A stretch of DNA of 64,000 nt from Gammaproteobacteria bacterium. GTDB taxonomy: Bacteria; Pseudomonadota; Gammaproteobacteria; Pseudomonadales; Pseudohongiellaceae. A program made the translations under genes and the position numbers. The stretch spans positions 248,001-312,000 of the forward strand of contig SHZK01000002.1 of assembly GCA_009692305.1 (NCBI GenBank), given 5' to 3'. The notes beneath the pieces are model-generated. The model was not told where the DNA came from. It did no database searches and was given only the letters and a program-made list of their open reading frames with translations. Positions 39,565-48,427 of this stretch are shown here, one piece after another (position 1 is the first letter of the stretch; each line of letters begins with the position of its first letter).

Positions 39565-40944
39565 TTACTTCAAAATTCCGGGTAACCAGGTAGCGAGACC
39601 CGGCTGCCACGCCAGTAACAGCATGAGTCCAATCTGCATTAGCACAAACGGTACCACACCACGGTAAATATCGGCGGTACTCACTTCCGGCGGCGCCACG
39701 CTGCGCAGATAAAACAGGGAAAAACCGAAGGGTGGCGTCAGGAACGAGGTCTGCAGATTGACCGCAATCATAATCCCCAGCCAGATCGGATCGACGCCCA
39801 TGCCCAGCAGTATCGGTCCAACGAGCGGCACCACCATAAACGTGATTTCAATGAAATCCAGAATAAAGCCGAGCAGGAAAATCAGCAGCATCACAATCGC
39901 CGTGGCGGTGATGACACCGCCGGGCAAACTGGTGAGCCAGCTTTCGATCAATATATCGCCACCGAAGCCGCGAAACACGGAAGAGAAAATGGCTGCCCCT
40001 ACCAGAATCAGATACACCATCGAGGTCACACGCAGTGTTTCCAGAGACACGGCATGCAGTACCGGAAGATTGAGCTCGTGCTTCAATAACGCCAACAGCA
40101 TTGCGCCCATGGCGCCGACGCTGGCCGCTTCAGTGGGTGTGGCAATGCCCATCAAGATCGAGCCTAGCACCGCGATCATGAGCAGTACCGGTGGCAACAA
40201 TCCTCGCAGCAAGGCCAGCGCAACTTCGGCTGTGGTCAGCGCCGGACCGTCCTGACGTAATGCGGGTGCCTGTTCGGGTTTAAGCAAGGCAATGACGAAG
40301 ACGTAGGCAGCGTAAAAGGCGACCAGCAACAGACCCGGTATAATCGCAGCGGCGAACAGATCACCAATAGACACGAAGTTAGGCGCAAACGAGCCACTGT
40401 CCAGTTGCGATTGCTGGTAGGCATTGGAGATTACCTCGCCTAACAACACCAGACAGATTGAAGGCGGAATGATCTGGCCCAGGGTGCCAGTGGCGCATAA
40501 GGTGCCGCATGCCAGTGAAGGTTTATAACCGCTCTTGAGCATGGTGGGCAGTGACAGAATCCCCATCGTCACCACAGTGGCGCCGACGATGCCGGTACTG
40601 GCAGCGAGCAGCATCCCCACCACTACTACCGAAATACCGAGGCCACCAGGGAAGCGGCCAAACGCGAGCGCCATATTTTTCAGCAAGTCTTCCGCGATGC
40701 GGGACTTCTCCAGCATCACGCCCATGAATACGAACAGCGGCACGGCGAACAGATTCTGGTTGATGAGAATTCCGTAGATGCGATTCGGAATCAGCGTGAG
40801 GTAGGCAGTATCAAATGTCCCCATCAACACGCCGAGACCAGCGAACAGCAAGGACACGCCGGCGAGTGACAGAGCCACGGGAAATCCGGCCATCAAGATC
40901 AGACTCACGACGAGAAAAAATAGCAGAGGTAATAACTGCAACAT
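39565..40944 (-). CDS. dctM: TRAP transporter large permease (DctM)
   Basis: The 459-residue membrane subunit that carries the substrate using a sodium or proton gradient. About 12 hydrophobic segments are evident. Typical motifs are GFPVALSLAGVSLLFA, FGRFPGGLGISVVVVGMLLAASTGIVGATV, and the later GFILDFIEITFMVVPLVGPIL. Its ATG overlaps the dctQ stop by one base (TAATG), so translation is coupled. It pairs with the binding protein encoded on the plus strand at 38045. Confidence 0.93.
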   Translation of the reverse strand: MLQLLPLLFFLVVSLILMAGFPVALSLAGVSLLFAGLGVLMGTFDTAYLTLIPNRIYGILINQNLFAVPLFVFMGVMLEKSRIAEDLLKNMALAFGRFPGGLGISVVVVGMLLAASTGIVGATVVTMGILSLPTMLKSGYKPSLACGTLCATGTLGQIIPPSICLVLLGEVISNAYQQSQLDSGSFAPNFVSIGDLFAAAIIPGLLLVAFYAAYVFVIALLKPEQAPALRQDGPALTTAEVALALLRGLLPPVLLMIAVLGSILMGIATPTEAASVGAMGAMLLALLKHELNLPVLHAVSLETLRVTSMVYLILVGAAIFSSVFRGFGGDILIESWLTSLPGGVITATAIVMLLIFLLGFILDFIEITFMVVPLVGPILLGMGVDPIWLGIMIAVNLQTSFLTPPFGFSLFYLRSVAPPEVSTADIYRGVVPFVLMQIGLMLLLAWQPGLATWLPGILK

Positions 40945-41468
40945 TATTTGTTACTGCCAGCAGCGCTCTGCCGAAACTTGAGCAGACTTTTACACAATTC
41001 CGATATGCCCTGTAGCAGTAGCAGCAGGGGCAGCACGATGATGCTCGACTTCAACAGAAACACATACGGCAGGCCGCTGGTTTCCGCCGAGCCTTCCCTG
41101 ATCTGCCAGGAGATCGCCACATAATCCCAGCTTATATAAATAATGAAGAGCATGGACGGAAACAGGAACAACAGGTAACCAGCCAGATCGATCAAGGCCT
41201 GCCCCCTGTCGCCAAGCTTGAGATAGAAAATATCCACCCGCACATGCCCCTGCTCCTTCAAGGTATAGGCCGCACCCAGCATGAAGATCATGGCGTTAAT
41301 ATAGATGACCGATTCTTGCAGCGAGATGGAGCCGGTGCGGAACAGATAGCGCATTAACACGATGAGCGCGGTCACCAATACCATAGCGAGTGTTAGCCAG
41401 GCGCTGCTGCGGCCGATGCCGGTAATAGTGCGATCGATCAGCGTGGCGAGTGGCTGTAGTAACGACAT
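40944..41468 (-). CDS. dctQ: TRAP transporter small permease (DctQ)
   Basis: The small membrane subunit of the TRAP transporter, 174 residues with four membrane segments. LQESVIYINAMIFMLGAAYTLKEQGHVRVDIFY is the typical DctQ core (ESxxYxxxWxxxLGaaytlreggHVRVD). The ATG at 41468 is preferred over the track's start at 41513. It sits between a small membrane gene of unknown function and dctM. Confidence 0.9.
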   Translation of the reverse strand: MSLLQPLATLIDRTITGIGRSSAWLTLAMVLVTALIVLMRYLFRTGSISLQESVIYINAMIFMLGAAYTLKEQGHVRVDIFYLKLGDRGQALIDLAGYLLFLFPSMLFIIYISWDYVAISWQIREGSAETSGLPYVFLLKSSIIVLPLLLLLQGISELCKSLLKFRQSAAGSNK

Positions 41469-41524
41469 GATAGAGCGTGGTCCCTGGCAAAGCAGCAGCA
41501 CATTATCACACAAGGCCCGGACGA

Positions 41525-41887
41525 TCAGCCAACGGTACCGACCCTGAGTAATTCAAATGTAAGCAGGATGAGTGCGCCGCCCAGCGCCACCATGAGCAAA
41601 GACAGCAGCCATAAGGTGGTGTGCTGCACTTTATACGACAGCCGCGTACGCCAACCAGAACCGGTGGCGGGCCTGACCGGGATATGAGTAAACAGCACGG
41701 AAAAACCCAGCAGCGTGATGGACCAGGTGAAACAGAGCACGGCCGGTATGAGAAATTCGTCATGGGCTAACCAGGGGTCCTCCAACAAACTCAACAGCAA
41801 CACGCCAAAAGCAAGCAGCGCGATCAGCACCAGCGCCAATCGAAATGGCAGCAAATGGGTGGCAATTAGCCGTAGTCGCTCTATCAT
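41525..41887 (-). CDS. Small membrane protein of unknown function
   Basis: A 120-residue protein with three strong hydrophobic segments (FRLALVLIALLAFGVLLLSLL, AVLCFTWSITLLGFSVLF and TLWLLSLLMVALGGALILLTF) and charged loops between. I do not recognise the family. The gene lies 56 bases upstream of dctQ on the same strand, so it may belong to the TRAP permease operon. Its length, membrane pattern and position make it a likely real gene. Confidence 0.65.
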   Translation of the reverse strand: MIERLRLIATHLLPFRLALVLIALLAFGVLLLSLLEDPWLAHDEFLIPAVLCFTWSITLLGFSVLFTHIPVRPATGSGWRTRLSYKVQHTTLWLLSLLMVALGGALILLTFELLRVGTVG

Positions 41888-42049
41888 AGGCAGGACTTTG
41901 CGTAAGGAAAACCAGCTTACCTGCTCTGTTATGAATCATCCACCAGATAACCGAATTGAGGGCTTTACGAATCCAATCGAATCGCCCGCCCGCGCTGGGC
42001 CACCAGGGTAAATGCCAAACCACTAAAACCCCATGAGAGAAAAAGAATT

Positions 42050-42826
42050 ATGTTAGTCGTTGTATCGCCTGCCAAGACCTTGGACTTTGAATCCCCGGTA
42101 ACAACCCGCAAACACAGTGAGCCGGTGTTTCTGCAGGAAGCGACTGCGCTGGTGCAGCAATTACGACAGCTGCAACCAGATGACCTGTGCCAGCTGATGC
42201 AAATCTCTAGCAAGCTCGGAGAACTGAACTTCGATCGCTACGCCAACTGGCACACGCCGTTCACGATTCAAAATGCGCGTCAGGCAATCTTTGCTTTCAA
42301 GGGTGATGTCTATCTGGGTTTGAAAGCGGAAACTTTTACCACCGCTGATTTGAACTTCGCGCAGCAACATTTGCGTATTTTGTCTGGACTCTATGGCGTG
42401 CTGAAACCACTGGATCTGATGCAGCCTTATCGTCTGGAGATGGGCTCCGACTTCAAGCACAGCGGCGGCAAGAATCTGTATAAGTTCTGGGGAACCAAAC
42501 TCTCTACGCATCTGAACGCTGAGCTGGCACAACAGTCTGGCAAGAAAAAAGTAATCATTAATCTTGCGTCAAATGAATATTTCAGCGCACTGCAACCCGC
42601 GCACATTGAGGCTGACATCATTGCGCCTGTGTTCAAGGATTTCGCCAGTGGTCAATATCGCGTGCTCAGTTTCTTCGCGAAGCAAGCCCGCGGCGAAATG
42701 GCCGCGTACATTATTCGCAATCGCATTAATTCTCCTGCCGCGCTCAGGCAATTTGCTGTCGATGGTTATCAGTACAGCGTCGAGGATTCCACGGCGGCGA
42801 AGCCGGTTTTTCTGCGCACGCAATAA
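42050..42826 (+). CDS. yaaA: Peroxide stress protein YaaA (DUF328)
   Basis: YaaA lowers free iron and protects DNA during hydrogen peroxide stress; it is a DNA-binding protein in E. coli, where OxyR controls it. The 258 residues match the family from MLVVVSPAKTLDFE through FKGDVYLGL and LRILSGLYGVLKPLDLMQPYRLEMG to FFAKQARGEMAAYI. No OxyR site was identified. The DUF938 gene follows after 10 bases. Confidence 0.93.
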   Translation: MLVVVSPAKTLDFESPVTTRKHSEPVFLQEATALVQQLRQLQPDDLCQLMQISSKLGELNFDRYANWHTPFTIQNARQAIFAFKGDVYLGLKAETFTTADLNFAQQHLRILSGLYGVLKPLDLMQPYRLEMGSDFKHSGGKNLYKFWGTKLSTHLNAELAQQSGKKKVIINLASNEYFSALQPAHIEADIIAPVFKDFASGQYRVLSFFAKQARGEMAAYIIRNRINSPAALRQFAVDGYQYSVEDSTAAKPVFLRTQ

Positions 42827-42836
42827 GGCCTGAGTC

Positions 42837-43442
42837 ATGACAGAAGCATTGCCGTTCAGCCAGGCCTGTGAAAATAACAAGCACTCTATACTCGATGTAT
42901 TGCGACGGCATTTACTGCACAAGCAATCGCTGCTGGAGATTGCTGGAGGTACCGGTCAACACGCCGTGTTCTTCGCCGCACAGTTTCCGCAACTCAAGTG
43001 GCAATCTTCCGAGTATCCGCCGGCAGTAGACACGCTGAATCTGCGCCTGTCCCAATCCTCTTTGCCAAATCTGCCCGCGGCAATCGCAATCGATGTGAAC
43101 GCAGCCACCTGGAATTGCGCAGTGGTTGATGCTATCTACAGCGCCAATTGCCTGCACATAGTCTCGACTACTGCCGTGGAGAAATTCTTCGCCGGAGTCG
43201 GGCGCAATTTGCCGGTCGGGGATTTATTGCTGGTGTATGGACCGTTCAAGTATCGCGGTGAATTCACCACCGACAGCAATGCCCAGTTTGATCTCTGGCT
43301 GAAGAGTCGCAATCCCCTCAGTGGGGTACGGGATTTTGAATGGGTGAATGAGCTTGCGGAGAATATCGGACTGATACTGTTGGAAGACAATCCTATGCCG
43401 GCTAACAACCAGATGCTGGTCTGGCGCAAGACAGCGCTTTAA
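42837..43442 (+). CDS. DUF938 family SAM-dependent methyltransferase-like protein
   Basis: A 201-residue protein of the DUF938 family, with a Rossmann SAM loop LLEIAGGTGQHAVFFA and the family motif WQSSEYPPAVDTLN. IYSANCLHIVS and LLVYGPFKYRGEFTTDSNAQFDLWLK are further hallmarks. The substrate is unknown. It is probably co-transcribed with yaaA. Confidence 0.88.
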   Translation: MTEALPFSQACENNKHSILDVLRRHLLHKQSLLEIAGGTGQHAVFFAAQFPQLKWQSSEYPPAVDTLNLRLSQSSLPNLPAAIAIDVNAATWNCAVVDAIYSANCLHIVSTTAVEKFFAGVGRNLPVGDLLLVYGPFKYRGEFTTDSNAQFDLWLKSRNPLSGVRDFEWVNELAENIGLILLEDNPMPANNQMLVWRKTAL

Positions 43443-43471
43443 ATATCAAGCGGCTGTTGCAGCGCCTGGCC

Positions 43472-43535
43472 GTTGCGTCAACTTGTTGTTACGTCAACTT
43501 GCTGTTACGTCAACTCGCTGTTACGTCAATAACGT
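43472..43535. repeat. 16-bp tandem repeat array overlapping the end of the GGDEF gene
   Basis: Four adjacent copies of about GTTACGTCAACTTGCT (43472, 43488, 43504, 43520); the last copy diverges at its end. The minus-strand stop codon of the diguanylate cyclase (43510-43512) and its final codons lie inside copies three and four. The period is not a multiple of three, so a change in copy number would alter the protein's end. Confidence 0.9.
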
Positions 43536-44597
43536 ACCTGTCCCTTCCTGCCCGCTTGGCGCTATACAAATTTTGGTCAGCCAATTGCACCAGCTCATCG
43601 AATGACATGTCGTCGCTGTACATAGGCAGACCGGCACTCATGGTTACTTTGGTTTTCTTCCTGATATCTTTCAAAATACGTTCGGTTAGAACGGTAGCGT
43701 CTTTAAGATCTGAGGCTGGCAGCACGATCAGGAATTCCTCCCCGCCATAGCGAATCACCAGATCCTGGTCACGGGAACATTCATTGAGTATCTCTGCTAC
43801 TCTTATGAGTAACTGGTCACCTGCGCGATGGCCATAGGTATCATTGAATTTTTTGAAATGATCAATGTCCAGCAGGATGACGCTGAAGGGTTCCTTGCTA
43901 CGACGCGCTATAGGCAGCAGGTCGTCGATACTGATGCGCAGTCTTCTGCGATTACCGAGCTTGGTGAGCGGGTCCGTCAATGAGTGATATTTATTTTCGA
44001 TCTTGAGTGTGATGTTTTCCAGTAACAATTTGTTCAGTCTGGGAATTAATCTGGTCAACAATAAATAACCAAACGTCAATGTCAGGCCCAGTGCGACGAA
44101 TAGCGGATCGCGCACCCAAAAGCATTTGGCGATTAACGGCAAAATGGTGACGTTCATATAGAGGAAGATGTTTGGTAATGACGTGCTGTATGACAGGATA
44201 CCGCCTGACAGCAGGGTCATCACAATCACCGCATAATAAAGTACAGCATCCAGCGTCCCCTCCCCGTAGGGGATGAAAACGGCTGGGGAAAAGCACACAA
44301 AGGAGACCACGCTCGCCAGAGAAAAATACCGTTCCCAGGGTTTCACATTTTTTTCTGTGATTGACTGGTCGGCCATTTTTTGGCTGAACTTCAGCGAGAG
44401 AAAGAAACGTGGCAGATAACCCAGCGCCACGCAGGTTCCCCAGATTATCGCGTAAGTGGGTTCGCGGAGAGACGCCAGATGACGAACCCAAAAGAGAGCA
44501 CTGCCGCAGCAATGCCAATGTAACCATACTTGGCATTTTCATAGAGAAAGGTGATTCGTTCGAAATCAACTTCCAGATTATCGCTGCCATTTTTCAA
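43510..44597 (-). pseudogene. Membrane diguanylate cyclase (GGDEF), frameshifted in the sensor region
   Basis: The C-terminal part is a GGDEF domain (DPLTKLGNRRRL, LLDIDHFKKFNDTYGH, RYGGEEF, SAGL) that would make c-di-GMP. Upstream are five or so membrane segments. The first two are split: ORF 44445-44660 reads FERITFLYENAKYGYIGIA and ends at SANPLTR, while the downstream frame reads PTYAIIWGTCVALGYLPRFF. Adding one C to the CCC at 44458-44460 joins them. The likely start is TTG 44597 with AAGGAG 9 bases upstream. The track ORF that starts at GTG 44430 is an internal piece. Real frameshift or sequence error is undecided; the cyclase domain is intact. Confidence 0.75.
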
Positions 44598-44713
44598 ATT
44601 ATTATTCTCCTTCGTCGCGACTACGTTACCGTAGCCATCGGCTCTTGCAGAGTACAGCAATAATTCAAATAGCCCGCCATGCCTGCTGGTACACCCCTGA
44701 TTGATGCGGTAAT

Positions 44714-46141
44714 TCAGTTGCGTGAGAGCAGCATTTTGCGAATCCAGCCATCGCCCTTGGTAAGAAAGTATAGCTCGCCTTGTGAGTCCTGGCCGAGCCG
44801 CAGTCCGGCGCGGTTGCCGCGCGCATAGGTGTTGGCGAACCCCACTGCATCTGCGAAACGCTGCTCACTGCCATTGATAATGACACGCAGTTCCTGGATT
44901 AGTGCCGGACGATCCGGAATCAATGCCGCGGTTTCGATATAAAATACGCGACCTGACACCATGTCACTGAAGATATATTTACCCTGTAGCTCCGGAATCG
45001 CGCGGCCACGATAGACGAAGCCACTGCTGATGGCATTGCCTTCATCATGGTCGAACTGGGCCACCGGGTACGCAAACACCTGCTCGTCGACCGGTCGCGG
45101 ATAGACCGGATTCGGGCGGACATCGCCGATGCCGAAGGCGGTAGCGAATGTCCCTTCCCTCAGGCGCCACCCGTAATTTGCGCCGGGCACTCCAATATTT
45201 ATTTCCTCTATCTGGTTCTGGCCAATGTCATTGATATACAACGTGCCATCGATATCGAACGAAAAATGCTGTGGGTGCCGCAAGCCATAAGCCCAGATCT
45301 CAGGGGCCACGTCAACCACGCCGACGAAAGGATTCGTGGGTGGAATGCCATAGGCGGCAGAAGCATTACCACCCAACGGATCGATACGCATAATTACCGA
45401 CATCGGTGTGAGCAGTGACTGGCCATTTTCATTGGGATCATTCGCTCCGCCGCCATCACCGAGACTGGCATATAACAAGCCATATCTGGGGTCGCCGGGC
45501 GGGATAGAGCGATCGAAGGCGAGAGTACCGATGTTGTGGTTCTGCGCGAACTGGCCGATGCGAAATATTTCGCGAGACGTGCCGGCAAATACACCGGCGG
45601 CAGGATCAGTGACGGTCCACTCACGAATCACACTCTCGTGATTGTTCGCCACATCGTCAAGGTAGTTGGCGACGCCACTGTCGGTGGCGGCGCTGAATGC
45701 TGTGTAGAATTTGCCGAAGCCAGGTTGCCCGCGCACTGCGAAATCCGGATGAAATGCGAATCCGGCCAAACCAGTTTCATTGGGAAACATGGAGTCATCG
45801 AAGCCAACATTCTGTTCCCGCACATCGAGAAACAATGCGGGATCGCGTCCGGATTCATCGGTGATGTACAAGAGGCCGCGCAAATCGTTGATAACAAGCC
45901 GGCGAGAACCGTCCGGAATTGGCATCAGGTATTGAATGCGCGCGTAGGCATTATTGGTTTGCGGCACGACCGCAGAATCAGTTGTCTGCGGCACTCGCAC
46001 AAACTCAGAGGCGATTACTGCAATTGCACCCAACTGGATTTTTTCCGGTATTGGGTCCACCAGAGCTGCCACACTATTTTCTGCTGCATGCAGGAACGAG
46101 GGGTGAAGCAAGAGCAGTAACGCGTAAACCAGATGCTTCAT
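44714..46141 (-). CDS. Soluble PQQ-dependent glucose/sorbosone dehydrogenase-like protein
   Basis: A 475-residue exported protein with a signal peptide (MKHLVYALLLLLHPSFLHAAE) at the ATG 46141; the longer track ORF crosses the DUF486 gene. The six-bladed propeller shows GLAGFAFHPDF, LYASLGDGGGANDP, WAYGLRHPQHFSFD and INDIGQNQIEEIN, as in soluble aldose sugar dehydrogenases that use PQQ and calcium. It would oxidise sugars in the periplasm. No PQQ synthesis genes are in the window. The true substrate is unknown. Confidence 0.82.
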   Translation of the reverse strand: MKHLVYALLLLLHPSFLHAAENSVAALVDPIPEKIQLGAIAVIASEFVRVPQTTDSAVVPQTNNAYARIQYLMPIPDGSRRLVINDLRGLLYITDESGRDPALFLDVREQNVGFDDSMFPNETGLAGFAFHPDFAVRGQPGFGKFYTAFSAATDSGVANYLDDVANNHESVIREWTVTDPAAGVFAGTSREIFRIGQFAQNHNIGTLAFDRSIPPGDPRYGLLYASLGDGGGANDPNENGQSLLTPMSVIMRIDPLGGNASAAYGIPPTNPFVGVVDVAPEIWAYGLRHPQHFSFDIDGTLYINDIGQNQIEEINIGVPGANYGWRLREGTFATAFGIGDVRPNPVYPRPVDEQVFAYPVAQFDHDEGNAISSGFVYRGRAIPELQGKYIFSDMVSGRVFYIETAALIPDRPALIQELRVIINGSEQRFADAVGFANTYARGNRAGLRLGQDSQGELYFLTKGDGWIRKMLLSRN

Positions 46142-46155
46142 GGCAGGACTCCCGA

Positions 46156-46512
46156 TCAGACCAATTTGCTGCGAAACATAAAATACACGGCACCCAGTAT
46201 ACACAACCCGGCCCACAGGTAATCCAGCTTGAGCGGTTCTTTCAGATATATGATTGAAAATGGCACGAACACGGTCAGTGTAATCACTTCCTGCATGATC
46301 TTCAGCTGACCGATACTGAGCACGGTATAGCCAATGCGGTTCGCTGGTACCTGAAACAGGTATTCCAGCAACGCAATGCCCCAACTGACGAACGCCGCGA
46401 TGAGCCATGGCTTGTTGTTCAGTTCTTTTAAATGGGCATACCAGGCAAACGTCATGAATACGTTGCTGCAGATGAGCAGGAAAATGGAAATCAGAAGCGG
46501 CGGGAACGACAT
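46156..46512 (-). CDS. DUF486 family membrane protein
   Basis: A 118-residue inner-membrane protein with four hydrophobic helices. FMTFAWYAHLK, FVSWGIALLEYLFQVPANRIGY and QLKIMQEVITLTVFVPFSI are the DUF486 hallmarks; the family is related to small drug/metabolite transporters but its function is unknown. The ATG at 46512 is used. It lies between two quinoprotein genes in one minus-strand row. Confidence 0.85.
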   Translation of the reverse strand: MSFPPLLISIFLLICSNVFMTFAWYAHLKELNNKPWLIAAFVSWGIALLEYLFQVPANRIGYTVLSIGQLKIMQEVITLTVFVPFSIIYLKEPLKLDYLWAGLCILGAVYFMFRSKLV

Positions 46513-46602
46513 GGTTATACCCGGTAGCAGAGTGAGGTTCCTATTCTGGGTTGAGGCCGCGAGCCGAGGCAATAGCCGCGCCTCGCGACTCTTCAAAGCA
46601 GC

Positions 46603-48348
46603 CTATGGCAGTGCGTATACCACGAGCGCGGGACCGGTGTGGGGCAATTGCGCCAACGGACTCTGGGCGCCTCCGGTAAAAGCGCCGATTATAGCCATGT
46701 ATGTTCCCGCATGAATGGCTGCCTGACCGACGACAAGAGCGACATATTGCTTGCCATTGACGGCATAGGAAATAGGGAATGAGGCGGGCGTATCGCCAGT
46801 ATCTACCTGCCACAGTACCTCGCCACTGGTGTCATCCAGCGCCATGAGCTGGTTGTCCAGCGTGCCATTGAACACGAGGCCGCCGGCGGTAGCTAATGAC
46901 CCGGATGTGGCGGGCATCGTCTCCTTGTGATTCCAGGTGAGCACCTGCGTTTCCAGATTCACCGCCTGCGTGCGACCGTAGAAGCCATCATCAATGGGAC
47001 GCGGCACCGGATTCATTGGGGCGCCGGAAGTGAGGATGCTGTTGCCGCCGGTAGGTCCACCCATCATGCAGACTTCGGACAAAGGTACGAACAGGCTCTT
47101 CGTTAACGGATTGTAGGAAGTGGACTGCCAGTTGCGACCACCCAGAGCAAACGGACACACCAGCTGGGCGGTTTCGCTGCTGGGAACCGCGTTGGGATTG
47201 AGTGTCTTGTGGCCAGTAACAGGATCGATGGCAGCGACGATATTCTGAATGCCCATGTCGAAAGAGAACACATAGGCGCCGGTGGCCGCATCAACTGCAT
47301 CAAACAGCGCCATTTTGCCAGCAGTGAGAACTACCTTGCGCACAACACCCGCTACCTGGAGGCTAATGATCTGGCGTTCGTAGGCCCAATCCAGATCCCA
47401 TTGGTCATTTGCCATGTGTTGATAGTGCCACACCAGTTCACCAGTAGCCGGTCGCAGCGCAACGGTGGTATTGGTGTAGAGTGCATCATTCGTCACACCG
47501 GTCTTGTTCAGTTCAGGCAGCAGTGGTTTCGTGTCATAGGTAGGGCCGGAACCGAAGTAGACCAGCTCCAGTTCTGGATCATAGCTACCGGGCACCCACA
47601 CCGAACCGCCGCTGCGCTTGTCCAGTTCCAGTTCGTTCCAGCTATTGCCTGCCTGACTTTCCGGTCGTGCGACAGTGTGGAAGCGCCAGGACTCTTTGCC
47701 TGTTGCCAGATCGACGGCAATGATGAAGCCGCCTTCGGGTACCAGTGTTGCAGTGACGCCCTGTATCACCTGTCCATTGGCAATCAGGGGCGAGCTGCGT
47801 AACGAATAAGGCAGCGGGCCGGTACTCTGCGCATCGATTGCATGATCCCACACCACGGCTCCGGTTTTAGCGGAGAGCGCCAGAATGTGCAGATCCGAAG
47901 TAGGCACCAGCACCATGTCGTTATACAACGCTAGGCCGATCTTGGTGGCAGGCGGTGCGTTGTTCTCATGCCGGTAACTCCACAGTTGTTCTCCAGTAGT
48001 AGCATCGAGCGCCAATACCGTGTCGCGCGTACTGAGCAGGAACATCACGCCGTCGTGCACCAGCGGAGTAGCCATATTCGCGCCAGAGTCCAGCGTGACG
48101 CTATAGGCTTGCTGTAAACCGGACACGTTGCTTTTATTTATTTGATCCAACGGGCTGAAGCCATAGGCATCATATGTGCGTCGCCACATCAACCAGTCAG
48201 CTGCCGGTGGATTGGCGAGCATCGCATCTGTCACCGGCGCAAGACTGTTCAGTTTGGAGTCTGATGATTGTGCATACAGTGAACCTTGCATGATGCACAG
48301 CAGACAGGAAAATATAACATGCAGTTTAGGTTGTGTTTTCAGCAGCAT
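46603..48348 (-). CDS. PQQ-dependent alcohol dehydrogenase-like quinoprotein
   Basis: A 581-residue periplasmic protein with a signal peptide (FSCLLCIMQGSLYAQ). The eight-bladed propeller has W-motifs such as LALDATTGEQLWSY, AVDLATGKESWRF and LRPATGELVWHYQ, and the QWDLDW motif typical of quinoprotein alcohol dehydrogenases. There is no heme c motif (CxxCH), so electrons must go to a separate cytochrome. Substrate is unknown. It heads the row with DUF486 and the sugar dehydrogenase-like gene. Confidence 0.82.
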   Translation of the reverse strand: MLLKTQPKLHVIFSCLLCIMQGSLYAQSSDSKLNSLAPVTDAMLANPPAADWLMWRRTYDAYGFSPLDQINKSNVSGLQQAYSVTLDSGANMATPLVHDGVMFLLSTRDTVLALDATTGEQLWSYRHENNAPPATKIGLALYNDMVLVPTSDLHILALSAKTGAVVWDHAIDAQSTGPLPYSLRSSPLIANGQVIQGVTATLVPEGGFIIAVDLATGKESWRFHTVARPESQAGNSWNELELDKRSGGSVWVPGSYDPELELVYFGSGPTYDTKPLLPELNKTGVTNDALYTNTTVALRPATGELVWHYQHMANDQWDLDWAYERQIISLQVAGVVRKVVLTAGKMALFDAVDAATGAYVFSFDMGIQNIVAAIDPVTGHKTLNPNAVPSSETAQLVCPFALGGRNWQSTSYNPLTKSLFVPLSEVCMMGGPTGGNSILTSGAPMNPVPRPIDDGFYGRTQAVNLETQVLTWNHKETMPATSGSLATAGGLVFNGTLDNQLMALDDTSGEVLWQVDTGDTPASFPISYAVNGKQYVALVVGQAAIHAGTYMAIIGAFTGGAQSPLAQLPHTGPALVVYALP

Positions 48349-48427
48349 CAGTGTTCCCCAATTCCAGCCAGTGACGATTTCAGTTTAAATACTGCGCAAT
48401 GCAGCCATGGGCAGTAGTGCGTTGTTG

